Assembly: GCF_004664715.2 (NCBI RefSeq)
Contig: NC_051070.1
Span: 70,002,200-70,066,199 of the forward strand
Length of the DNA: 64,000 bases
Direction of reading: 5' to 3'
Origin: Peromyscus leucopus
Taxonomy: Eukaryota; Chordata; Mammalia; Rodentia; Cricetidae
Part shown: one piece after another, positions 22,938 through 33,639 of the stretch
Position numbering within the stretch: position 1 is the first letter of the stretch
Layout: each line of letters begins with the position of its first letter
Program-made: the position numbers and the translations under genes
Notes under the pieces: model-generated
The model's input: only the letters and a program-made list of their open reading frames with translations
What the model was told of the DNA's origin: nothing
Databases searched by the model: none

Positions 22938-23358
22938 TGTAGATGTAACCAACCGTCTTATTAAATAAGAAACACAGAAACAATGTAAAAGAGAAAGTCG
23001 AGAGGTCAGAGCTCAGAGCTAAATCTCACCCTTCCTTCTGCTGTCCCAGCTTCGCGAAAAGAGACCTACTTCCTGTCGGTTTGTTTTTTTATAGTATGTC
23101 GTTCTGCCTTCTCATTGGTTGTAAACCCAAACACATGACTGCCTCGTCACTGTCTGAATGTACAGCCCCCTAGGTCTTAAAGGTATATGTCTCCAATGCT
23201 GACTGTATCCCTGAACACACAGAGATCTTATGGGATTAAAGGCGTGTGCCACCACCGCCACACTCTTGCTATGGCTCTAATAGCTCTGACCCCCAGACAA
23301 CTTTATTTATTAACATACAATCAAAATAATAATTCTGTACAATTAGATTACCACCACA
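22938..23358 (-). repeat. 5' LTR of the provirus
   Basis: 421 bp, TG...CA on the minus strand. The promoter layout is visible: CCAAT (complement of 23114-23118) lies about 20 bp upstream of TATAAAAAAA (complement of 23084-23093). One 81-bp U3 unit (23211-23291) includes the 5' end of a B1 SINE. No canonical AATAAA sits downstream of the TATA box; only AATAAG near the 3' edge is seen. Confidence 0.93.
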
Positions 23359-23364
23359 CTCGGC
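23359..23364. repeat. Provirus target-site duplication, 5' LTR side
   Basis: CTCGGC directly follows the CCACCACA edge of the 5' LTR. It is a perfect 6-bp match to 14702-14707. Confidence 0.93.
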
Positions 23365-23541
23365 AGCAGCAAATATGTATGCTTCACTGAATAGTGTGTG
23401 CCGTGGCTGGGAGGATGCAACACACTGTATTCAGCAGCAAGAGGCAGGGCCTCCATGGTGTCTGTAGATAGGTCACAGCTCCAGATCTTATCTCTAAGTC
23501 CAATTGAAATGAAGTCTTTCTGTCTCTTTCTCCCCCTTCCT

Positions 23542-23545
<4 letters not shown>

Positions 23546-23591
<46 letters not shown>
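23546..23591. repeat. (CA)n microsatellite
   Basis: About 23 CA units. Frames with poly-Thr-His or Cys-Val come from it. Confidence 0.95.
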
Positions 23592-23593
<2 letters not shown>

Positions 23594-23730
23594 CTCAGAT
23601 TAGAAAAGTTTGTGAATATAACCTTTAGGCAGAGAGAAACATAAAATATTAGTGGCTGCTGTTAAGAACTGGACAAGTCTCTGTGGATGGGCTCTTTATG
23701 GGTCTAACCCTGGATAGAGAACATTTTGCC

Positions 23731-23900
23731 TTTTTTTTTTTTTGCTGTTTGTTTGTTTTTTGAGACAGGGTTTCTCTGTGTAGTTTTGGTGCCTGTCCTT
23801 AATCTTGCTCTGTAAATCAGGCTGGCTTGAACTCACAGAGATCTGCCTGGCTCTGCCTTCCAGTGCAGGGATTAAAGGTGTGCACCACTGCCACCTGGCT
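23731..23900 (-). repeat. B1 SINE, antisense
   Basis: T-run, TTTTTTGAGACAGGGTTTCT, GGCTGGCTTGAACTCACAGA and GGATTAAAGGTGTGCACCAC: reverse-complement B1. Confidence 0.9.
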
Positions 23901-24009
23901 TTGCCTCCATTTTTTAGCTCTGAAACAGGAAACTGGTGGCCACCTACACATTTGTAGTGAGACTTTAGGGAAAGTATCAGCTTTAGTAACTACAATAACG
24001 ATTTCACTG

Positions 24010-24134
24010 TCACATTTTCATAGTGCATATAATGTACTTTGATCATATTTACCAACTTTTCCAATTTTACCCTCTAACTTTCCCACCAGTTTCCTTCTTC
24101 CTAAATAGTTTCCCAATATATGTGTATGTGTTCC

Positions 24135-24180
<46 letters not shown>

Positions 24181-24240
24181 TCTGCATATGAGAGAAACCA
24201 GGCAGTTTTGGCATTTTGAGTCTGGCTTACTGCAAAAAAT
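24010..24240 (-). repeat. L1 fragment, antisense, with (CA)n
   Basis: CATATGAGAGAAACCAGGCAG and TTTTGAGTCTGGCTTACTGC correspond to the antisense L1 ORF2 end. Confidence 0.6.
24137..24178. repeat. (CA)n microsatellite
   Basis: About 20 CA units. Confidence 0.95.
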
Positions 24241-25689
24241 TCAGGTTTTGTGAGGAAAAAAACATGAGAAAGTTACTTAATAAATCTTACATGAATACAA
24301 ATGTGTGCATGCATCCATTTGTACGTAGGCATGCCTACTCAAGCGATTTTTTTTTCTGAGAAGTCATGGTAGTTCATGTTGTCTTTCTTCTAATGGTTGG
24401 GATGCTTTGGATTGTAATGTAATTCTATATTTATGGTATTATAAACAATTCTAGGTCTACAGAACAAAAATTGTTCATAGAAATTCAGTATTACTAACAT
24501 CTTTTTTTTTTCACCATATAAATGAAAAGCATTAAAAAATGACCAGTAAAGGTTTGAGGTTTGTGGAATCATATTGCTCCTGAGACATGAGGAAACATTT
24601 CATTTTGTTCTAACTCATATTTACCAAAAGGAAACATATGATTAATTAATAGAATTATCAGTGGCCATATGAATCGATAGTGGAAGTCAGAATGTAAAGG
24701 ATCCAAACATTTTCTTTGGTCCTGCCCTTAAGTCATGCCCACCCCACTGGTGCATAGGAAAGAGAGAGCTCCCCATTTCGAGGACATCACTTTGAAGTAG
24801 AACTGTCTGTATTCTGGGATAAGGGGAGATTCTTAATTAAAAGTTTAGGAATTCCTCATATCTTCTTAGATTTTATGATATTTTAATGACTTTGGCTTGG
24901 TTCTTAACTTCCAACCTTGAGCCATAGTTGCTCCATCTTTTTTATCATCACCAGTACAGGGCCATTATGTCTATGAAGAACAAGGTCTTTGCATTTTGGC
25001 AGGCTCTTTGACACAATTGCCATAGGACAAAATTGCTGCTGGAGAGTGTGTTAAGCAGTTGAATGTCAGCCTGGGAAAAGAGTGTACAATTAATGATTTA
25101 TGGAAGGAGAACTGTGTTTAAACAAAGAAACAAAGGAAATTGACTCATAGCATGAACACCTTCAGCTATATTTAATGTAAAATTGGAACCATGCAGAAAA
25201 AAATAATCAAAGGTTGTTTTGTTTATTTTACTCAAAACTCAAGCACTTAATGTGGATACTTTCCAAGGGGAAAACATTTGGTGGAGACCTCTAGTTTCCT
25301 CCCTCCAAATACGGGCATGGGAAAGACAGGATGTTCTTAGCCCAGGATTGAAGGATAAATAAAACAAAGAAAAACAGTAAAATAAGGTAAAAGAGAGATT
25401 AAAAAATAAATAAATAAGCAGTAAAAAAGAGAGAAAGAAAAAAGTGAACACAGAAATACAAACAACCCACCCCAAAATACAAAAAGCAACAAAAAAGAAA
25501 AAAGTGAAATAAAAGCGAAAGGAACATGACAACAAAAGAATCAGTGTGTAGTGAGAGACTTCTGCTCTGGCAAACTCAGCAGCCTCCCTCTGGAGGCCGA
25601 AACAGCCAACAGACCACTTAGCACTTGGGATCTTGGAGAACTTTCTCTGTCTGTCTACTAGTTTGTATTATTAGTATGTATTTATTCAG
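24241..25689. other. Unassigned sequence with A-rich low-complexity patch
   Basis: 25355-25535 is purine/A-rich (AAATAAATAAATAAGC type). Its pyrimidine complement gives a false Phe/Leu-rich 98-codon frame. Nothing else recognised. Confidence 0.5.
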
Positions 25690-25830
25690 GCTTTTTGAGA
25701 CATGATCTCACTGTATATCCCAGGCTTAAAATCCACTATGTAGCCCAGGGTAGCCCTGAACCCGTGCTCTTCCTGTCTAGTTTCCCAAGTACTGGGACTT
25801 TGTGTACTCCACCAAACCTGACTCTCCATT
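25690..25830 (-). repeat. Old B1/PB1-like fragment, antisense
   Basis: TTTTTGAGACATGATCTCAC, TATGTAGCCCAGGGTAGCCC and AAGTACTGGGACTT: a diverged B1-type element. Confidence 0.65.
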
Positions 25831-26000
25831 TATCTGTGGAGCTTCTCAGGTATATTTATCATGTCTAGCCTTCCTGTAAGCTGATTTTGCCTCACCAACT
25901 TTCAGCCACACTCTGTCATGCTTCTATGTACAACGGAAATAAGGTCAAAGATGCCCTTGTTTGGAACCCGAGGCAGGGCCTTGCTTGGGGCCCAGCTGTG

Positions 26001-26039
26001 AGTTTGGATAGAGGCTTTGGGCATGTGCAGAGCACTGTG
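26001..26039 (-). other. 23-bp-spacer recombination signal sequence (TRAV29-like)
   Basis: Read on the minus strand, the perfect heptamer CACAGTG (26033-26039) directly abuts the V exon. A 23-bp spacer (26010-26032) follows, then the weak nonamer ATCCAAACT (26001-26009). A 23-RSS is expected 3' of TRAV segments and pairs with the 12-RSS of J-alpha or D-delta. The nonamer matches the consensus ACAAAAACC at about five of nine positions, so its strength is uncertain. Confidence 0.88.
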
Positions 26040-26533
26040 CACCTGCGGCACAGAAGTACATTGCTGAGTCTCCGGGCTGGGAGGCTGCAATGTGCAGTGA
26101 GAAACGTTTGCCGCTTTTGTTGAAGAAGATTGTGAATCTTCCGTCTTCATTCTTATCCACATTTGAACGGAGAGATATCAGGAATGTAGGGCTGCTGGCA
26201 GGGTATTTTTTGTACCAAGCAAAATAGTCAAACATATTATTATTGTAGTCACAAGTCAGGATAGAAATCCCTCCTTCTTGAACAGTCAGAGATGGAGAAT
26301 TTTGCTTAACCTGCTGGCCATCATTCTCTTGACTCTTTACCCCTGTTTGGAAAGAGAGTTATGGGTTTAAAAATTTCTTAATGTTCCTACAAAACAAAGC
26401 AAAAATCTCCCAATCATCTCATTTTCTTGGAGCAGTCCTTGGAGATTGCCTACCACTTCAAACACCCTCTCTGTGACTTACGTTCTGGCAGAAGCAATAG
26501 AACTAACAGCACGGCCCCACGGAGGTCGGCCAT
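26040..26533 (-). CDS. TRAV29/DV5: T-cell receptor alpha/delta variable segment, TRAV29/DV5-like
   Basis: Germline V segment for the TCR alpha (possibly also delta) chain, which supplies CDR1 and CDR2 for peptide-MHC recognition after V(D)J joining. Leader exon 26482-26533 starts at ATG 26533 and encodes 17 residues plus one base, ending at donor GTAAGT. V exon 26040-26342 follows an acceptor ending in CAG. The split codon C|GG rejoins in frame. Framework landmarks are LTCDY (first Cys), FAWYKKYP (Trp), DKNEDGRFT and DSAMYFCAA (second Cys). The frame is open throughout, with one NKS sequon in framework 3. NMFDYF, WYKKYPA and KNEDGRFT are hallmarks of human TRAV29/DV5 as I remember it. A consensus heptamer abuts the exon end. 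I see nothing that prevents function. Orthology is by motif; local nomenclature may differ. Confidence 0.93.
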
Positions 26534-26814
26534 TCTTTCTCTGAAGATGTGAGGTGTCTCGTCTTCTATTCAGATGGCTGCAGCTCTGACTTCTTCCTCT
26601 ACTGACTTCATTTCCTTTTCCTGTTATCTGTGAATAGCGCTGTTCTTAAGGAAAGTTAGTCATCTTTGCCAAAGAAAGCACTGCCCCCTCTAGACTGAAT
26701 GTAGAAAACTTCTGAAAATATATTTCTGACTTCCTCAAGTTCAATTGCCATGTTTTCCCCATCAAAAGTTAAAATGGGGATCAGAAGAGACAAGGAGACC
26801 TTCAGAGTTCAAGT
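26534..26814 (-). promoter_or_regulatory. Putative upstream region of the TRAV29-like gene
   Basis: No TATA box. The proximal 120 bp on the minus strand is purine-rich (AGGAAAAGGAAATGAAG), compatible with Ets-type sites. V-alpha promoters are usually TATA-less, so the position is inferred from the start codon only. Confidence 0.4.
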
Positions 26815-26860
<46 letters not shown>

Positions 26861-26872
26861 TGTGTGTGTGTT
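26815..26872. repeat. (GT)n microsatellite
   Basis: About 28 GT units with one TAT interruption, about 280 bp upstream of the TRAV29-like start codon. Confidence 0.95.
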
Positions 26873-26939
26873 GAAATGGTAGAAAATGAAGCTGAAAATG
26901 TAACTGAAGCTGAAATGTGTTTGTGTGGGTTTGGGTGCA

Positions 26940-27100
26940 TGTGTGTGCAGATAACTGTGGTGCCAGATGAGGGTTTCAGATCCTCTGTAGCTGGAGTTAC
27001 AGGTGTTGGTGAGCTGCTTGATATGAATTCTGGGAACTGAACTTGGCTTCCCTACAAGAGCAGTAAGCACTCTTTAGCAGGAAGCCATCTCTCCAGTCCC
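26940..27100 (-). repeat. B3/B2-type SINE, antisense
   Basis: AGCTGGAGTTACAGGTGTTG, TGGGAACTGAACTTGG and AGCCATCTCTCCAGTCCC. It is joined to the (GT)n tract at 26815. Confidence 0.82.
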
Positions 27101-27949
27101 AAGTGAAGAAACTTTCACTGATTTGCTTGTGACTTGGAGTAGTCAATTAACAGATTCTAAAAGGTACTTGGTATAGAACTTGAAGTTTATTAAAAGCAAA
27201 CAGTGGTAAGTGGTTTAATTCCACTGAGAAGATTTGCAGTGTGGAGTCAGGCAATAGCTCAGAAAGCTGGAGTAATTCTTTAACTTGAACAGACTAGGGG
27301 ACATTGTCTATGGCTATGCAAGAAAAGGACATTTCTGGCCATTGCAAAGCAAATCACACAGCCAGAGCGCTTTAAAAAATCTACTCAGTCCATTATGGCA
27401 GTAGTTTAGGATTTATGTATAATAAGTTTATAATTTGATATTAGAAAGAACAGACACATGGAAGTCATGAGCTTTGTATTAGAAGCCAGGAAGGCTGGAC
27501 TTGCAGACCTACTGGGGAGCCCTGGGGTAACAGTATGTGTAGTACTCTTCCTTACCTGGCTTTGTCTACAGATGGGAGGAGAGCAGCTTTGTCCCCTTGA
27601 TGCTTTCTTCTCAGGTGTGTCTCAGGAGGAAGGAAAGACTTGCACAGGCTAGTAGGAGGGGTAGGCCAAGGAGGCCACGGCAGAGGCAATTAAACAGCGT
27701 GTGCTAGCCTGCAGCCAGTGAGGCAGAGGCATGGTATTTTGGCCGAGTCACTGCTAAGGAGATTGTTCTGCTCTGAGATATCAGTGCTGAAACCACAAGA
27801 GGTGGGTTTTTTTTTCTGCCTATAACTTTAATTTTTAAAAAGTTTAAATAGAATTACAACATTGCACCCACCCTCTCCATTGGTTACGCTCCACAACATT
27901 ACAGTAAGGACCTGTTCCTGAAGATGTACATACTTATGTAATAAAACAT
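27101..27949. other. Unassigned sequence
   Basis: No gene or clear repeat except possible L1 margin after 27810. Confidence 0.5.
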
Positions 27950-28640
27950 GGAGAAATCTAACTCACACTCAACCAGAAGCTTTCACCACTACTGAACAGC
28001 ATTCATACTGCTGAAAGTTACTAAACTTGCTACCATAGGGGAAAAGCAATCATCATTATCACCCCTTCCCCACCCCTGGCTACAAACTCTGTGATCTATA
28101 GCAGAGATACATGGGTGCAATAGTGGCATAAATATGAAATTATCCAATCTCCTTTTGATTAGATGTAAGACCCACTCTAAGACATGGAACCCATATCTGA
28201 CACTGCTAATGAGGCTGAGAACCTGAGACTTGATAGGTCGTGGACCCAAGGGGAAAACCTACTATTGTTCTGCTAAATGAATAGAGCAATAAAACGACTC
28301 CTGATGATGTATTCTATACCTATAGATCAGTGCCTCACTCACCCTTATCCTGGGAATTAACATAGAGACTCACAACTGGACAATGTGCGTACAAGATCTT
28401 GGAGCACTCAGCTCTAAATGGGTTGTCTATATTAAATCCCTCCCCTCAAGACTCAGAGATCTATGCAGAATAAAAGAAAGATGAAAAGAGCCAGAGGTGG
28501 TGGATGACTCCAAGGAAACAGTGTCTTCCAGACACAACAGGGATACAGCCCATATGAATTCACAGAGACTGTAACAGCAGGCCTAAGGCCTGTACAAATT
28601 CAAGTTGGATAAAATGCCAGCGTGCAGAAGGGGAACTAAG
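27950..28640 (+). repeat. L1 3' UTR (Lx-like)
   Basis: GGTGGTGGATGACTCCAAGG, ACAGTGTCTTCCAGACACAA and CACAGAGACTGTAACAGCAG: a standard rodent L1 tail. Confidence 0.8.
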
Positions 28641-29229
28641 AAGATATTTGCAATTAATGCTTGCTTAACAAGAAATTAGTTTTCTCTGGTGGAGTGATGT
28701 CACTGCTCCAGTTGGCAGTGAGGCCTGGGAGAATGAAGTCAATAAAGGAGGTAGATTAGGGTCTCACGCAACAGCCAAGTTTATTCAGAGCATCAGACAA
28801 TTTATGCTTTGAGGGTAAACAGGAGTCACAAGAGTGAAGTGTGCAATCACAAGGGCAAGACACACAGAGTGGCAGAAACATGTTTTTCCATAGAAATATA
28901 TAAACAAACCACAATAGGCAGTTGTAATGAATAATTGTAAACTCACTCCTACCCACTACACCCGGGAGAGGCACCAAAACAGATTCCAAGAATAATTATG
29001 TGTTTTGAAGAAACTGAGGTCACAAGACTCTTGTTTTCTTGGAGTGTTCTCACAAGCACTCAGAATTCTCCTGACATGGCTCCATCTTCAGACTGTGTTC
29101 TGACAGAGTGACACTTGCTATATCAACCACAGTCCGGGGCAGACCTCATGCTCAGGAATAGTTGGCCAACACAAAGTGGACTCCATACTGTTTTGTGTGC
29201 TTTCTTTTGTTATGGTTTGAAGGTTTTTT
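28641..29229. other. Unassigned sequence
   Basis: Only chance frames, including a 77-codon minus frame without recognisable motif. Confidence 0.5.
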
Positions 29230-29363
29230 TGTGTTTTTTTTTAGGGGGGAGGAGAAAAAAAGCTCATGAATTTAGGTGAGTAGGATCTAGGAGGCACTAG
29301 GGGAGGAGAAAGAATGTGATCAAAATATATTGTATGGAAATATAGAGAACTAAACAAAAATAT
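29230..29363 (+). repeat. L1 extreme 3' end
   Basis: AGAATGTGATCAAAATATATTGTATGG then an A-rich end. Confidence 0.65.
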
Positions 29364-29550
29364 AATTACACCATTCCCCACTTTCCTCCCTCCTACCCTC
29401 CTCAGGTCTGCCTTCCCCCAAACTCACAGCCTCTTCTTTAGCCATTGTTGCTACATATACAGGTAAATGAATAAACATGTAAATGTAACCTGCGGTGTAA
29501 CACAAATCTTAAAAAGTTTTATAACAAAAAAAACCTGGAGCTGTGCTGGG

Positions 29551-29551
<1 letters not shown>

Positions 29552-29591
<40 letters not shown>

Positions 29592-29607
29592 TGTGCATGT
29601 GTGTGTG
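29552..29607. repeat. (GT)n microsatellite
   Basis: GT tract with TAT and GCAT interruptions, beside a B1. Confidence 0.95.
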
Positions 29608-29627
29608 TAAGTATTTATAGAGATGAA

Positions 29628-29748
29628 TAATCCCAGCACTGGGGAGGCAGAGGCAGGCAGATCTCTGTGAGTTCGAGGCCAGCCTGGTCTCCAAAGCGAG
29701 TTCCAGGAAAGGCGCAAAGCTACACAGAGAAACCCTGTCTCGAAAAAC

Positions 29749-29784
<36 letters not shown>
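29628..29784 (+). repeat. B1 SINE, 5'-truncated
   Basis: Starts AATCCCAGCACTGGGGAGGC and ends CTCGAAAAACC plus about 30 A. The preceding (GT)n tract abuts it. Confidence 0.92.
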
Positions 29785-29786
<2 letters not shown>

Positions 29787-29799
29787 TGAGTATGTATAA

Positions 29800-30840
29800 T
29801 GAACTCTTGCCTCCTAATAATGACTGCTGGGTAATCCTTCTAGGAATTTGTGGAGCGTGAGAGTTCATCTTTTAATACTTTTATTTTAACAACCCAAAAT
29901 TATGCTGGTATTTTAAAGTGATTTTGAAAGTACGTTTTCCTAATGACAGTTTTTGCTAAAAGCATGTTATTCCTAGATTTGCAGTGATACATTTGTCTTC
30001 TCAAATCCATCATTTCATAGAAACAAAAGGCCCTTTTTTTAATTTTGATATTTCTACTGTCAACTAAATTCTTTGAAGAGATCCTAATTTCTGCTTCTCT
30101 TTTCATCCCATAGGCACCTTAGCACACATTTCTGAAGACAAAGATTCCTATTGTATTCACCTACATTTGCCTAGTGCATCAGTCTTAGAGCAACCTACAG
30201 AGAGAATGCCCTTGAGCTAATGGGTAGAGGGTTCAGTTCAGGACTGTTGGGCTTACACACATCGGAAAGGAGTGGGGTAAGTGAAACTTGGGGGCTGTTG
30301 GAGGGTCAGAGAAAGAATTCTCTACCCACCAAGTAATCTGGCACCTCTAGCTGCTGAAGTGTGATGTGAGTTCATGGGAAGGCCTCAGGAAACTGTCCAA
30401 ATGAAAGGGACACTGTGGGAGCTACTGCAAAAGTCGCTGTCACCCATTTGCAGGCACGGAGAATTTCTCTCTAGTTTCCCCATATAGGGTACAAGGACCA
30501 CCAGTCTGAGCAATTCATTGTTTTCTCCTTTCACCTTTCTCTACTGTGGGGTGCTCCTCTCCCTGTGCAAGCAAGGCTGTCCCCCCAGCTCCTAACAGGG
30601 ATGCTCTTAATTCAGTGAGTCTGTATCCACAGGAGTCCCAACAAAAGCCCTCTTTGTATCTTTATAATTGCTGCGAGGACACACATTGATGTGAATAAAC
30701 TCAACTATTAATGTGTATTCTATCTACTATTTGTAACTATTTTTTTTTCCCGTAGAATTTCATTTTCATGAAACACATTCAACAGCTGCCACTCCTGGGC
30801 TTTGTATTGGCAAGATCTACTCAACTATGGTTTGACTTCT
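29800..30840. other. Unassigned sequence
   Basis: No coding signature and no V-segment motif. Confidence 0.5.

Positions 30841-30844
<4 letters not shown>

Positions 30845-30888
<44 letters not shown>
30845..30888. repeat. (GT)n microsatellite
   Basis: About 21 GT units. Confidence 0.95.
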
Positions 30889-30890
<2 letters not shown>

Positions 30891-30899
30891 AGAAATGGG

Positions 30900-31887
30900 G
30901 GAGGGTAAAGGGCAGGGGAAGAGGGAAAGGAAGAGAGAGAATACTTGAGGATAATAAGGGTTATCATTTCATGAATTGGTAAATTTTTACTATTTTGAAA
31001 TTAAATGCAGGGTGTTTATAAAATATTCTATAAAAAATAAGGACTCAGTAACCGAGAAAGAAAATAAAAAAACAGCATATATCAATTAGGAGTAAGACTA
31101 TTGACCAAGCTAAATAAAATATGGGTCATGATCAGACTTAGAAACTTTTCAGATTTGTGAATAGTTTATGTAAAAATTACACCTCTTTCTTATTTTTATA
31201 TTCCACGTATCTTACTGAATATGTGAAGTCAAATGATAAATAGCAGCCCAGGACGTAAGATGTAAAACTACATACTGATCCTAAAAGTTTGTTTCTATTC
31301 TACCATCTCAGTGCTTGACGTTAGAACGTTAGCTCTCAGCCAGGGCCAGTGTCTGGAGACTTGGTGTTTCTTGTGGCCGTGGGTGCTGCCGGCATCTGGA
31401 GAGTAAAGGCTGTGAACGCCACTCGACTGTATGAAAGGATAAGATGATGACGCGGTACCCAAGGCAGCCTCTCCCTTAAATGAGCCACTCCTCTGCCCCT
31501 GCAGAGCAGAGTAATGCTGCTGCCTCACTGTCCAAGCGGCCCTCTGCCTTTTCCTCCTTGCCTTTACTCCCCCCACCCCCCACCGTCACCTTCTTCCCAG
31601 CTGCGCTCTACTTTGTCTTTGGTTATGTCTTTTGCTTTTCTTATTTTTTCTGACCTTGGCCTTCTGATCGTGGATGTAGCACAGTCATAATTTCTAAAGA
31701 GCAATCTTTTTGTTTTCTGGACAAAGACACAAATCTTATATTTGGCCCTGATACTAAGTAATGTAGATTCACAGAGACTAAAATTAAGTAAAGATCAAAC
31801 AAATTGTTTTGCTTAATCTAAGCTTCATATTGAGATAAGGAAATAGTTAGAGATATAGAGATAAGAAAATAATTCATGATTGTGGTG
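30900..31887. other. Unassigned sequence
   Basis: A 93-codon minus frame at 31295 has no recognised motif. A TC-rich stretch lies near 31560. Confidence 0.5.
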
Positions 31888-32075
31888 GTGGTGATGGTGG
31901 TACATACCATTAATTACAGCACTTGAGAGGCAGAGGCAGGCAGATTCTCTGAGTTTGAGGTCAGCCTCATCTACAAAGTGAGTTTCAGGACAGCCAGGGC
32001 TGTGTAACAGCACAGAGAGACCCTATCTGGAAAAACAAACAACAACAAAAAACAAAAAACAAAAGAAAAGGAAAA
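31888..32075 (+). repeat. B1 SINE, diverged
   Basis: GTGGTGGTGATGGTGG, GAGAGGCAGAGGCAGGCAGA and TCATCTACAAAGTGAGTTTC, with an A-rich CAAACAACAACA tail. Confidence 0.88.
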
Positions 32076-32164
32076 GAAAAAAGAAGAAATTCATAATGAG
32101 AACATAGGATTAAATTGTTACAGATTTTTTTGGTTCACATTCTCTCTTGTTAGGACCCTCGGTC

Positions 32165-32495
32165 CCTGTCAGTGTTCTATTGCTGTGAAGAGACACCATG
32201 ACCAAGGCAACTCTTATAAAAGACAACATTTAATTGTCACTGGCTTACAGCTGCAGAGGGTTAGGCCCTTATCCTCAAGGTGGGGAGCAGGGTGTCTCAC
32301 AGGCAGAGAGTTCTATATCTCAATCAGCAGGCTGCTGGGGCTTGGAAAGGGCTTTTTGAGACCTCAAAGGCCACCCCAGTGACACACTTCTTTCAACAAG
32401 GCCACACCTCCTAATCCTTTCAAACAGTGTCTCTGCCTCTTAACCAAGTATTCAAATCTACAGGGAAGGGGGAAGGCATTTTCATTCAAACCACC
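32165..32495 (-). repeat. Dispersed rodent repeat, family U, antisense copy
   Basis: Begins TCTATTGCTGTGAAGAGACACC and contains CAACAAGGCCACACCTCC, the complement of the plus-strand copies. Confidence 0.75.
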
Positions 32496-32703
32496 AGTTC
32501 CCTCCCTCAGATAACATGTTATCTCTCCTAGGCTTCAGAGATTCTCTTTCTGTGGAAGTCAGTCATTCTCCTCAAAGCCAAGGGATTCTTTCTCTAATTA
32601 GAGTGCCACCTTCAGGAGTAAGCCTAGTGCTGGTACCACATTCTGAACAGCAATGCAGCCACACACCTACGTATTTTTGTTTTAACTTAAAAAACCCTAA
32701 CTT

Positions 32704-33598
32704 TTTGGTTGTGAGCCTAGCCTTTAATGGCTGAGCCATCTCTCCAACCCAATGATGGAGAAATGGATGAGATCTACATGAACAGCCTGGACATGAGTGG
32801 GAGCAATGAACGGCGAGGGTCGAGGGAAAGAGAGCAGGAGATCCCACCTGGATCAAGAACAGAGAGGGAGAACAAGGAATAGGAGACCATGGTAAATGAA
32901 GACCACATGAGAAAAGGAAGAAACAAAGTGCTAAAGAGGCCCACAGAAATCCACAAAGATACCCCCACAAAAGACTGCTGGCAATGGCCGAGAGACAGCC
33001 GGGACTGACCCACTCTGGTGATGGGATGGCCAAACACCCTAATAGTTGTGCCAGAAACCCCATCCAAGTACTGAGGAATCTGGATGCAGACATCCACGGC
33101 TAGGCCCCGGTGGAGTGCAGGGAGTCTAATTAGCGAGAAAGAGGAGGGTTTATATGAGCGAGAATTGTTGAAACCAAGGTTGGATAAAGCACAGGACAAA
33201 TAGCCAAACAAATGGAAACACATGAGCTATGAACCAAAGGCTGAGGGGCCCCCAACTGGATCAGGCTCTCTGAATAGGTGAGACAGTTGATTGGCTTGAT
33301 CTGTTTGGGAGGCATCTAGGCAGTGGTACCAGGTCCTGGGCTTGCTGCATGAGATAGCTGTTTGAAACCTGGGACTTATACAGGGACGCTTGGCTCAATC
33401 TGGGAGGAGGGGACCGGACCTGCCTGGACTGAGTCTATCAGGTCGATCTCAGTCCTCGGGGTGGCCTTGATCTGGAGGTGGTGGGAATGGGGGGTGGGCT
33501 GGGGGAAGGGGAGGGGGGCAGGAAGGGGGAGAACAAGGGAATCTGTGGCTGTTATGTAGAACTGAATAGTATTGTAAAATAAAATAAATAAAAGAAAA
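32704..33598 (+). mobile_element. 5'-truncated L1 with B2-like head and 15-bp target duplication
   Basis: About 895 bp. It starts with an antisense B2-like stub (GGTTGTGAGCC and GAGCCATCTCTCCAACCC, 32707-32750), followed by L1 3' UTR with GAACAGCCTGGACATGAG, a G-rich tract and poly-A. AAAAAACCCTAACTT flanks the whole unit at 32689-32703 and 33599-33613. Two 149-173-codon minus-strand frames over it are antisense and non-genic. Confidence 0.85.
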
Positions 33599-33639
33599 AA
33601 AAAACCCTAACTTACTCTTTAAAGATTTCACCTATGGGT

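Larger units (their letters stand above)
14708..23358 (-). mobile_element. Near-complete class II (betaretrovirus/ERVK-like) endogenous provirus
   Basis: 8,651-bp provirus on the minus strand. In order it has: 5' LTR (22938-23358), Lys-type primer-binding site, leader, gag, a -1 frameshift signal, pro-pol, a noncoding 2.7-kb tail, a polypurine tract and 3' LTR (14708-15289). The 6-bp duplication CTCGGC flanks it at 14702-14707 and 23359-23364. A 6-bp duplication, the YMDD box, two CCHC knuckles and D-D(35)E integrase place it in class II. By eye the LTRs are identical outside a copy-number difference in one U3 repeat, so the insertion is young. RT is frameshifted twice and env is absent, so this copy is not expected to replicate by itself. 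I cannot assign a family name. Confidence 0.95.

Noticed and set aside
25902..26162. Minus frame (86 codons) over the TRAV29-like V exon
   Set aside because: Wrong frame; the real V frame carries the Cys/Trp/Cys framework.
32572..33223. Minus-strand frames of 173 and 149 codons
   Set aside because: They lie antisense in a recent L1 3' UTR insertion and have no domain.
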